A stretch of 64,000 bases of DNA, from contig NZ_JAERRG010000012.1 of NCBI RefSeq assembly GCF_016741935.1, positions 186,001 through 250,000 of the forward strand, written 5' to 3'. This DNA is from Streptomyces endocoffeicus (GTDB lineage: Bacteria; Actinomycetota; Actinomycetes; Streptomycetales; Streptomycetaceae). Shown here in pieces: positions 17,058-23,940 of the stretch. Positions within the stretch are counted from its first letter, which is position 1. Each line of letters starts with the position of its first letter. The notes beneath the pieces are model-generated. The model was not told the origin of the DNA. It saw only the letters and a program-made list of their open reading frames with translations, and made no database searches. A program made the position numbers and the translations under genes.

Positions 17058-17905
17058 GGCTTGAGGAAACCGGCCTGGCCGAGCACCTTCTGGCCCTGTG
17101 CGGACTTCACCAGGTCGATGAAGGCCGTGGCCGCCTCCGCGTTCTGGGTGTTCTTCAGCAGGGCGATCGGATAGTCGTTGATGGCCTGCTTCGACTCGGG
17201 GAACTCCACCCCCGCGACCTTGCCGCCCGCCGCCTTCACATCGGTCTTGTAGACGACGGAGGCGTCGACCTCCTTCAACTGCACCTTGGTCAGCGCGCCC
17301 TTGACGTCCTGCTCGTACGAGACCGGGGTGAGCTTCAGCTTGGCCGCGTCCAGCGCCTTCTGGGCCGCCGAGCCGCACGGCACCTCCTTGGCGCACAGCG
17401 CGACCTTCAACCCGGAGTGAGTGAGGTCCTTGAGCGTCTTGATCTTCTTCGGGTTGCCCGGGAGGGTCGCGATCTCGAGCTGGTTGCGGACGAAGGTGGC
17501 CGGGGTGCCCTTCGCGTCCTTGGCATCGGTGACGGTCTTCATGGTCTTCGGGCTCGCGGCGGCGAAGACATCGGCGGGCGCGCCGGAGGTGATGCTGGCC
17601 GCGAGGGCGTCGCTGCCGCCGAAGTTGAAGGAGACCTTGGTGCCGGGGTGCTCCTTCTCGAAGGTCTTGCCCAGTGCGGTGAAGCTCTCCTTCAGCGAGG
17701 CCGCCGCGAACACGGTCACCGTGCCGGACAGCTTCTCGGAGGAGGAACCGGAGCTGGACTTCTTGGAGGAGTCACCGGAGTCGTCGGAGTCACCGGAGGA
17801 GCAGGCGGTGAGCGCCACGGCGGCGAGCGCGAAGCCACCCACCACACGGAGCGTCCAACGGGGTCGGGGTCGGGATCCGGAACCTGATACGGAACGGGTC
17901 GTCAT
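17054..17905 (-). CDS. modA: Molybdate-binding lipoprotein
   Basis: 283 aa from ATG 17905 (preceded by GAGGGAGAGA). Lipoprotein signal peptide with lipobox LTAC (about residue 36), a Ser/Asp/Lys-rich linker (DSDDSGDSSKKSSSGSSS), then a class II binding fold: TVTVFAAASLKESFTALG (the oxyanion-binding ASLK), FNFGGSDALAASITSGAPADVFAA, VYKTDVKAAG. Captures molybdate or tungstate outside the cell and delivers it to ModBC. Second gene of the operon after the HTH-TOBE regulator. Confidence 0.93.
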   Translation of the reverse strand: MTTRSVSGSGSRPRPRWTLRVVGGFALAAVALTACSSGDSDDSGDSSKKSSSGSSSEKLSGTVTVFAAASLKESFTALGKTFEKEHPGTKVSFNFGGSDALAASITSGAPADVFAAASPKTMKTVTDAKDAKGTPATFVRNQLEIATLPGNPKKIKTLKDLTHSGLKVALCAKEVPCGSAAQKALDAAKLKLTPVSYEQDVKGALTKVQLKEVDASVVYKTDVKAAGGKVAGVEFPESKQAINDYPIALLKNTQNAEAATAFIDLVKSAQGQKVLGQAGFLKP

Positions 17906-17970
17906 GGGGTGTGTCTCTCCCTCTCTGCGACTGCTGCGGCTGCTGCCTGTGCCGCCCTCGACGCGCGTGT

Positions 17971-18360
17971 TCACGGCGTTTCCACGACCACGTTGGTCGA
18001 CTTGATCACGGCGACGGCCGGAACGCCCGGCTCCAGCTTCAGCTCCTCCGCCGACTCCCGGCTGATCATGGACACCACGCGGAACGGGCCCGCCTGGATC
18101 TCCACCTGCGCGGACACATCGCCGAGGATCACCTCGGTGACGATCCCCGAGAAGCGATTGCGGGCCGAGGAGCCGGGGTGGTCGCGGTCCGTGCCGCTGG
18201 CGACCTCGCGGGCGAACGCGGCGAGCGCCGGGCCCGGGATGATCCGGCGCCCCTGCTCGTCCCGTTCGGCGGTCAGCCGTCCGCTGTCGACCCAGCGCCG
18301 CAAGGTGTCGACGCTGACCCCCATCAGGGCCGCGGCCTCACCGATCCGGTACGTATGCAT
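17971..18360 (-). CDS. HTH-TOBE regulator of molybdate uptake (single Mop domain)
   Basis: 129 aa from ATG 18360. The N-terminal MerR-type HTH (MHTYRIGEAAALMGVSVDTLRRWVDSGRL, 1-30) is joined to one TOBE/molbindin domain (about 63-129: RNRFSGIVTEVILGDVSAQVEIQAGPFRVVSMISRESAEEL). This resembles a minimal ModE equivalent; in actinomycetes and clostridia such proteins precede modABC. The first gene of regulator-modA-modB-modC, 65 bp before modA, so it likely autoregulates in response to molybdate. Confidence 0.88.
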   Translation of the reverse strand: MHTYRIGEAAALMGVSVDTLRRWVDSGRLTAERDEQGRRIIPGPALAAFAREVASGTDRDHPGSSARNRFSGIVTEVILGDVSAQVEIQAGPFRVVSMISRESAEELKLEPGVPAVAVIKSTNVVVETP

Positions 18361-18480
18361 CCGCCGATGGTAGCGCCGCATCTGCGAGCCAGTACATGGC
18401 GATCAGGTGGTATCCGTCCAACGATTTGGGCACGGGGGCTGGCATCTGCGCAGGCTGCCGGTGGCGAGGGCTCGCGGAGG

Positions 18481-19947
18481 CTAGGGCTCCTCGTCCGCGT
18501 CGTCCGCCGACTCGCCCAGCTCCGCCGACTCGTCCATCCCCGCCAGTTCCCCCAGCGTCACCGGCGCCGCGAACGGCCGTGCCGAGAGCGGCCGCAGATC
18601 CTCCGCCGTGGCCGGGCGGCCGGTCAGCGACGCGGTGACGGCGGCGACCGCGAAACCGCAGATCCGCCCCTGGCACCAGCCCATCCCCGGGCGGGCCAGG
18701 AGCTTCATGGTGCGGGGCTCCTCGGCGCCGAGGTCGGTACGGGCGCGGCACAGCTCCCCGTAGGTGACCTCCTCGCAGCGGCAGACCACCGTGCGTTCGG
18801 TCAGCCGGTCGGTCCACCCATCGGGCACGGGGTACGTGCGGTGCAGCGCGGCGGCGAAGGCCCGGCCCTGGCGGATCGCGGTGCGCAGCCGCCGTACGGC
18901 GCGCGGATCCACCGGCAGTCCGTGGGCCGCCGCCAGCGACAGGGCGGCCAGCCGTCCCTCGGCGACGGCCGGCGCGGCGCCGCCCACGCCCGTGGTCTCC
19001 CCCGCGGCCAGGACGTCCGGGACGGTGGTGCGCTGACGGGCGTCGACCACGGCGACGAGGGAGCCGTCGAGGTCGCGGCGGGTGGCGGCGCCGACCATCA
19101 GGGGCAGTTCGAGGGCGGGGGTGAAACCCCAGCCCAGCGCCACCAGATCGGCCTCCAGCACCTCGCCGCCGTCGAGCCGCACCCCGCGCACCCGGTCCTC
19201 GCCCAGGATCTCGGTCACCGTGGCCCGGGTCCGGTACGGGATGCGGTGGCGGGCCATCAGCGCCGCGTACCGCACCGCCTCGGCGGACTTGGCGGGCGCC
19301 CGCACCGCCCCGTCCAGGTGGCGCAGCCAGCCATGCGCCGGGTTGGCCTCGCATACGGCGAGGACCCGCACCCCCGCCTGCGCCAGGCCCGTCGCCACCG
19401 GCAGCAGGAACGGGCCCGTGCCCGCGACCACCGCGCGCCGACCCGCCACCGCCCGATGCCCCTTCAGCAGCGCCTGGACGCCTCCGGCCGCCATTACCCC
19501 GGGCAGCTCCCAGCCGGGGAGCGGCAGTTGGCGGTCGTACGCACCGCAGCAGAGCACCAGCGAGCGGGCCCGCACCCGGTCCCGCTCGACGGGGGCCGTG
19601 TCGTACGGACCGTTCAGGCGCAGGGTGAACGGCCCGGAGTCCGGGCGGGGGCGGTCGATCAGCCAGACCTGGTGGCCGGGGAGGTAGTGGAGACGGCCGA
19701 GGCGGCGCTGGTAGTGCAGCCGGGCGCGGAGGCGGGCGAAGAGCCGCCCGTGGTGGTGGGCAGGGGGTGTGGAGTGCTCGTCATGGCGCCAGTACTGGCC
19801 GCCGGGCAGGCGCCCGGCGTCGATGAGCACCACCTCCAGGCCCGCCTCGGCGGCCCCGACGGCGGCGGCGAGCCCGGCGGGGCCCGCGCCCACGACGGCC
19901 ACGTCGTACGTCGGCGCTACGTCATACATCGGCCGATCAGTCCCCAT
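18481..19947 (-). CDS. FAD/NAD-binding subunit with BFD-like [2Fe-2S] domain (D-hydroxyproline dehydrogenase, HcnB-like)
   Basis: 488 aa; start chosen at ATG 19947, overlapping the upstream stop by 11 nt, with ATGs at 19962 and 19929 as alternatives. Dinucleotide-binding motif VVGAGPAGLAAAVGAAEAG at the N-terminus, a second Rossmann motif VVAGTGPFLLPVATGLA, and a C-terminal Cys cluster VVCRCEEV plus MGWCQGRICG that binds [2Fe-2S]. This is the beta-subunit layout of HcnABC-type dehydrogenases. With the ferredoxin-like and DAO-like genes upstream it should form a heterotrimer oxidising cis-4-hydroxy-D-proline. Confidence 0.85.
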   Translation of the reverse strand: MGTDRPMYDVAPTYDVAVVGAGPAGLAAAVGAAEAGLEVVLIDAGRLPGGQYWRHDEHSTPPAHHHGRLFARLRARLHYQRRLGRLHYLPGHQVWLIDRPRPDSGPFTLRLNGPYDTAPVERDRVRARSLVLCCGAYDRQLPLPGWELPGVMAAGGVQALLKGHRAVAGRRAVVAGTGPFLLPVATGLAQAGVRVLAVCEANPAHGWLRHLDGAVRAPAKSAEAVRYAALMARHRIPYRTRATVTEILGEDRVRGVRLDGGEVLEADLVALGWGFTPALELPLMVGAATRRDLDGSLVAVVDARQRTTVPDVLAAGETTGVGGAAPAVAEGRLAALSLAAAHGLPVDPRAVRRLRTAIRQGRAFAAALHRTYPVPDGWTDRLTERTVVCRCEEVTYGELCRARTDLGAEEPRTMKLLARPGMGWCQGRICGFAVAAVTASLTGRPATAEDLRPLSARPFAAPVTLGELAGMDESAELGESADDADEEP

Positions 19948-20248
19948 CGCCGCCATCACCACCGCGATCGCCCTCCGCCGACAGCCGCATTCCGTCCCGC
20001 GCCGGGACCAGGCAGGCCCGCTGTCCCGGGTGCCCGTCCACGGTGATCAGGCAGTCGAAGCAGACCCCGATCCCGCAGAACAGCCCGCGCGGTCTGCCCT
20101 CGCGCCGCGTGGTCCGCCAGGCCACGATCCCGGCCGCCACCAGCGCCGCGCCCACGCTCTGGCCCGGCAGCGCGGTGACCGCCGTGCCGTCGAAGGTCAG
20201 CCGGTAGGGCGACGACCCCGCGCGCTCCTCACTCCCCGCGTGGCTCAT
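19937..20248 (-). CDS. [2Fe-2S] ferredoxin-like subunit (HcnA-like)
   Basis: 103 aa from ATG 20248 (an ATG at 20257 is an alternative). YRLTFDGTAVTALPGQSVGAALVAAG followed by GLFCGIGVCFDCLITVDGHPGQRAC: the Cys-x4-Cys-x2-Cys plus distal Cys pattern of the small electron-transfer subunit of HcnABC-like and sarcosine-oxidase-like complexes. It overlaps both neighbours, so the three subunits are made together. Confidence 0.87.
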   Translation of the reverse strand: MSHAGSEERAGSSPYRLTFDGTAVTALPGQSVGAALVAAGIVAWRTTRREGRPRGLFCGIGVCFDCLITVDGHPGQRACLVPARDGMRLSAEGDRGGDGGDGD

Positions 20249-21533
20249 CCGCACCACCCTCCTCGAACTCGAAGCGTTCGGGGGCGAACGGCGTCAGGTC
20301 CAGATCCGTCGCCTCCCCCGTCAGCGCCTGTGCGATCAGCTTCCCCGTCCCCGCCGCGAGGCCGATCCCCGCGCCCTCGTGGCCGCAGGCGTGCCACAGC
20401 CCGGGAGCGCGCGGGTCGGGGCCGATGACCGGCAGATGGTCGGGGCAGTACGGCCGGAAGCCCGCGTACACGCGCATCGCCCGCACCGACGCCAGCATCG
20501 GGAACAGCCCGATCGCGCCCCGGGCCAGCGCCCGTACGGCGGCGGGGGACGGCCGCCGGTCGAAGCCGACCCGCTCCCGGGTGGAGCCGATCAGCACCGT
20601 GCCGCCGCCCGTTCCCTCCACGACCGGCGACGCCTGGAGCTCCGCGTCCGAACTGGCCACGGCGTCCACGTAGTCGGCCGCGTAGACCTTGTGCCGTACG
20701 GTCGCGGGCGGCAGTGGTTCGGTCACGAGGACGAAGCCCCGGCGCGGCAGCACCGGCAGCTCGACGCCCGCGAGGCCCGCCACCGCACCGGCCCAGGTGC
20801 CCGCCGCGTTCAGGACGGCGGGGGCGCTGACGGTGCCGTGGGGTGTCCGTACGCCGGTGACCGGGGCACCCGCACCGCCTCCGGAGGCGGCCGGGGCACC
20901 CGCACCGCCGCCCGGGGCACCCGTACGCCGGAGGAACCCCACCACCTCCGTCCTCGTCCGCACCACCGCCCCGCGCCGCCGCGCGAGCCGCAGCAGATGG
21001 GCCGCCGCCAGCATGGGCTGCACCTGGGCGTCCTGCGGATACAGCGCGCCCCCGGCGGCCTCGCGGGTCAGCCGTGGTTCGAGGTCGTGGAGTTCCGCCC
21101 CGGACACCTCCTGTACGACGACCCCACGGGCCCGCTGCCGCTCGGCCAGCGTCCGCAGCGCGGCCAGGGCGGCGGGGGTGGAGGCGACCACCAGCCCGCC
21201 CTTCCGCTCGAACTCCCACCACTCGCCGTACGGGCCCAGGTCCTCGCCCCACACCTGCCGCGAGTACCGCGCGAGCTCCAGCTCCGGGCCCGGCTCCTTG
21301 TCCGAGACCAGGACGTTTCCCTCGCCCGCGCCCGAGGTGCCGCCCGCGATGGCACCCCGGTCGACCACCACGACCCGCAGCCCGGCCAGGGTGGCGAACC
21401 AGGCGGCGGCCGCGCCGACGACACCGGCGCCGATGACGACGAGGTCGGCGGTCCTCGGCAAGTCCTGGGTCCTCGGCAAGTCCTGGGTCTTCGGCAAGTC
21501 TTGGTGTGTCGAGTCGTTCCCGCCCGGCGTCAC
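20229..21533 (-). CDS. FAD-dependent DAO-family dehydrogenase subunit (HcnC-like, D-hydroxyproline dehydrogenase)
   Basis: 434 aa from GTG 21533, overlapping the stop of the GntR remnant (GTGA). LVVIGAGVVGAAAAWFATLAGLRVVVVD is a DAO-type FAD motif; GTSGAGEGN and the C-terminal HACGHEGAGIGLAAGTGKLI complete the fold. The first ~20 residues are three copies of QDLP(K/R)T encoded by 18-bp tandem repeats (21451-21504). A Gly/Ala repeat (GAPGGGAGAPAASGGGAGAP) interrupts the middle, about residues 230-250. Catalytic subunit of the operon dehydrogenase; product would be pyrroline-4-hydroxy-2-carboxylate. Confidence 0.85.
   Translation of the reverse strand: MTPGGNDSTHQDLPKTQDLPRTQDLPRTADLVVIGAGVVGAAAAWFATLAGLRVVVVDRGAIAGGTSGAGEGNVLVSDKEPGPELELARYSRQVWGEDLGPYGEWWEFERKGGLVVASTPAALAALRTLAERQRARGVVVQEVSGAELHDLEPRLTREAAGGALYPQDAQVQPMLAAAHLLRLARRRGAVVRTRTEVVGFLRRTGAPGGGAGAPAASGGGAGAPVTGVRTPHGTVSAPAVLNAAGTWAGAVAGLAGVELPVLPRRGFVLVTEPLPPATVRHKVYAADYVDAVASSDAELQASPVVEGTGGGTVLIGSTRERVGFDRRPSPAAVRALARGAIGLFPMLASVRAMRVYAGFRPYCPDHLPVIGPDPRAPGLWHACGHEGAGIGLAAGTGKLIAQALTGEATDLDLTPFAPERFEFEEGGADEPRGE
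21451..21504 (-). repeat. Three 18-bp tandem repeats at the start of the DAO-like gene
   Basis: Units 21451-21468, 21469-21486 and 21487-21504 differ at only a few positions and encode QDLPRT. They lie before the FAD motif, so they lengthen an unstructured N-terminus without disturbing the fold. Confidence 0.9.
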
Positions 21534-21778
21534 CGGGGGCCACCGGCCCACAGCCCGCGCACATGGCCGATATGGCGATGCGTCATGGCCTCGGCGCCGC
21601 GTGCGTCCCCCGCCTCCACCAGGTCCAGAAGAGCGTGGTGCTCGGCCGCCGACTGGCCGAGCCGTCCGCTCTCCAGCAGCGGGATGAGCCCCAGCAGCCG
21701 GGTCTGGGAGCGGAGTTCGGAGACCACGTCCACCAGCCGCCGATTCCCGGCGTGGCCACGGGGAGCGGATCCGGTCAT
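21530..21778 (-). pseudogene. C-terminal remnant of a GntR/FCD-type regulator
   Basis: 82 codons matching only the end of an FCD ligand-binding domain: VDVVSELRSQTRLLGLIPLL, then the FCD hallmark HHALLDLVEAGDARGAEAMTHRHIGHVRG with its metal-site His. The N-terminal winged HTH and half of the FCD domain are missing, and only 27 bp separate the remnant from the epimerase stop upstream, so it cannot be restored by a frameshift. The reading frame is still intact and coupled to the next gene by a GTGA overlap. GntR-FCD proteins usually repress hydroxyproline or amino-acid catabolic operons. Confidence 0.7.
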
Positions 21779-21805
21779 GTCCCATCCACCACCGATCTCC
21801 CCTCT

Positions 21806-22807
21806 CTACACCAGGAACCCGGCCGGGAACGGATCCTCGGGGTCGAGATGGAACTGCGCGGTGCCGGTGACCCACGCCCGCCCCGTGATCGAGGGCACGA
21901 CGGCGGGCAGCCCCGCCACCGTGGTCTCCTCGAGCAGCCGCCCGATGAACCGCGTCCCGATGAACGACTCGTTGACGAACTCCTCGCCGAGGCCCAGCTC
22001 ACCGCGTGCGTACAGCTGGGCCATCCGCGCGGAGGTGCCGGTCCCGCAGGGGGAGCGGTCGAACCAGCCCGGGTGGATGGCCATCGCGTGGCGGGAGTGG
22101 CGCGCCGTCGAACCCGGGGCCTGGAGGTAGACATGGCGGCAGCCGGTGATGTCCGGCCGCTCGGGGTGGTGCGGCGGGTCCTGCGCGTTCACCGCGTCCA
22201 TGATCTTCAGCCCGGCGGTCAGCAGCTCCTGCCCGGCCGCCCGGTCGAAGGGCAGCCCGAGGGCGTCCAGCTCCACGATGGCGTAGAAGTTGCCGCCGAA
22301 GGCGATGTCGTAGCGCACCTCGCCGAAGCCGGGCACCCGCACCGTACGGTCGGTGGCCGGGCAGAACGCGGCCACGTTCCGGAACGTCACCGAGGTGGCG
22401 GACCCGTCGCGCACGGCGACCTCCGCGACCACCAGACCCGCCGGGGTGTCCAGGCGGATGGTGGTGACCGGCTCCCGCACCTCGACCATCCCGGTCTCGA
22501 CCAGCACGGTGGCCACGCCGATGGTGCCGTGGCCGCACATGGGCAGCACGCCGGACACCTCGATGAAGAGCACGCCGTGATCCGCGTCCGGCCGGGTCGG
22601 CGGCTGGAGGATGGCGCCGCTCATCGCGGAGTGGCCGCGCGGCTCGTACATCAGCAGGGTGCGCAGATCGTCGCGGTGCTCGATGAACCACTGCCGGCGC
22701 TCGGCCATGGTCGCGCCCGGGAGCGTCCCCACCCCGCCGGTGACCACCCGGGTGGGCATGCCCTCGGTGTGGGACTCCACGGTGTGCAACACCCGCCGCG
22801 ACCTCAC
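21806..22807 (-). CDS. 4-hydroxyproline epimerase (proline racemase family)
   Basis: 333 aa from GTG 22807 (G-rich site upstream), the usual family length. Both catalytic cysteines are present: MCGHGTIG and SPCGTGTSA, which separates it from trans-3-hydroxyproline dehydratases (Thr at the second position). Starts SRRVLHTVESHTEGMPTRVV, the standard N-terminus. Converts trans-4-hydroxy-L-proline to cis-4-hydroxy-D-proline, the first step of the pathway encoded by the operon. Confidence 0.9.
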   Translation of the reverse strand: MRSRRVLHTVESHTEGMPTRVVTGGVGTLPGATMAERRQWFIEHRDDLRTLLMYEPRGHSAMSGAILQPPTRPDADHGVLFIEVSGVLPMCGHGTIGVATVLVETGMVEVREPVTTIRLDTPAGLVVAEVAVRDGSATSVTFRNVAAFCPATDRTVRVPGFGEVRYDIAFGGNFYAIVELDALGLPFDRAAGQELLTAGLKIMDAVNAQDPPHHPERPDITGCRHVYLQAPGSTARHSRHAMAIHPGWFDRSPCGTGTSARMAQLYARGELGLGEEFVNESFIGTRFIGRLLEETTVAGLPAVVPSITGRAWVTGTAQFHLDPEDPFPAGFLV

Positions 22808-22868
22808 CGCCGCCCCCTGCCCCGTGCCCCGGCCCTCACCCGCACCGCGACCCCCACCCGCACGGCCC

Positions 22869-23780
22869 TCACCGGTACCCCAGCGCGAGCACCGTCTCGG
22901 TCTCCCGGACGACGCGATCCGCCACGTCCCCGGCCAGCCGCGAACGCGGCGGGCGGCAGGCTCCGCCGCGCAGCCCGGCGAGGTCCATGGACGCCTTGAT
23001 GGCCTGGACGAACTCGGTCCTGGAGTCCCAGCGCAGCAGCGGATGCAGCGCGCGGTACAGCGGCAGCGCCTTCTCCAGATCCGCGCCGACGCCCGAGGTG
23101 GCGAGCCGGTACAGCTCCACGGTGGCGTCGGGAATCGCGTTCGGATACCCGGCGATCCACCCCACGGCCCCGGCGAGCCCCAGCTCCAGCAGCACATCAT
23201 CGGCGCCGATCAGCAGATCAAGACCGGGGGCGCGCTCGGCGATCTCGTACGCCCGCCGCACATCCCCGCTGAACTCCTTGACCGCGCCGATCAGCCCCTC
23301 CCCGTGCAGCTCGGCCAGGAGCTCCGGGGTGAGGTCGACCTTGGTGTCATGGGGGTTGTTGTACGCCACCACCGGCAGCCCGGCGCGCGCCACTTCGCGG
23401 TAGTGGCCGACCACGGCCTCCCGGTCGGCGCGGTAGCTGTTCGGCGGCAGCGCCAGCACCGACCGCGCCCCGGCCTCCCCCGCCTGTTCCGCCCACCTCC
23501 GGCTCTCCAGCGCCCCGTACGCCGCCACCCCCGGCATCACCGCGAACCCCTCGGGCGCCGCCTCCACCGCCACCCGCACCACCCGGGCCCGCTCCTCGTC
23601 CGTCAGGGTCTGGTACTCCCCCAACGACCCATTGGGGCAGACCCCGTCACAGCCGTGCTCGGCGAGAAACCGCACATGGGCGGCGTAACCCTCGTAGTCG
23701 ACCGACAACTCGTCATCGTCATGGAACGGAAGCGCCGTGGCGACATGAACGCCACGCCAGGGCGCGGAGAGATCGGGCAT
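22869..23780 (-). CDS. DHDPS-family aldolase/deaminase (probable pyrroline-4-hydroxy-2-carboxylate deaminase)
   Basis: 303 aa from ATG 23780, with AGGAGG ideally spaced. TIM-barrel of the DapA/NAL family: GVHVATALPF, GCDGVCPNGSLGEYQTLTDEE, VVAYNNPHDT (the Tyr of the catalytic relay), and the Schiff-base Lys in GAVKEFSGD. In the hydroxyproline operon it would deaminate pyrroline-4-hydroxy-2-carboxylate to alpha-ketoglutarate semialdehyde. The dehydrogenase for the last step is not in this window. First gene of the minus-strand operon. Confidence 0.85.
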   Translation of the reverse strand: MPDLSAPWRGVHVATALPFHDDDELSVDYEGYAAHVRFLAEHGCDGVCPNGSLGEYQTLTDEERARVVRVAVEAAPEGFAVMPGVAAYGALESRRWAEQAGEAGARSVLALPPNSYRADREAVVGHYREVARAGLPVVAYNNPHDTKVDLTPELLAELHGEGLIGAVKEFSGDVRRAYEIAERAPGLDLLIGADDVLLELGLAGAVGWIAGYPNAIPDATVELYRLATSGVGADLEKALPLYRALHPLLRWDSRTEFVQAIKASMDLAGLRGGACRPPRSRLAGDVADRVVRETETVLALGYR

Positions 23781-23819
23781 GCGGAACCTCCTGGGGGAGG
23801 GGGACCAGGCCACTGTCCT

Positions 23820-23870
23820 TTGTCCTTTGTGTTTTCAACGGTAGCAGTGCAATGTCACACTGCACAGTGG
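23820..23870 (-). promoter_or_regulatory. Hydroxyproline operon upstream region with inverted repeat
   Basis: Between the deaminase start and the TerD gene lies GTGCA-N9-TGCAC (23847-23865) inside AT-richer DNA. This is the kind of short interrupted dyad bound by GntR-FCD dimers. The distance (about 70-90 bp from the ATG) suits a repressor site. Promoter hexamers could not be assigned. Confidence 0.45.
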
Positions 23871-23884
23871 CCCGACCCGCCTTC

Positions 23885-23940
23885 TTGCCCCCTGTCCCCT
23901 ATTCCTTGTCCCCTGTCCCTTGTCCCCTGTCCCCTGTCCT
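23885..23940. repeat. Degenerate CCCTGTC/CCTTGTC tandem tract
   Basis: Low-complexity pyrimidine-rich tract with repeated TGTCCCCTGTCCC-type units between the hydroxyproline operon and the 3' end of the TerD fusion gene, just downstream of its stop codon. Confidence 0.75.

Noticed and set aside
17911..20046. 711-codon plus-strand open frame
   Set aside because: Antisense to the mod regulator and the HcnA/HcnB-like genes; Arg/Gly/Gln-rich without recognisable fold.
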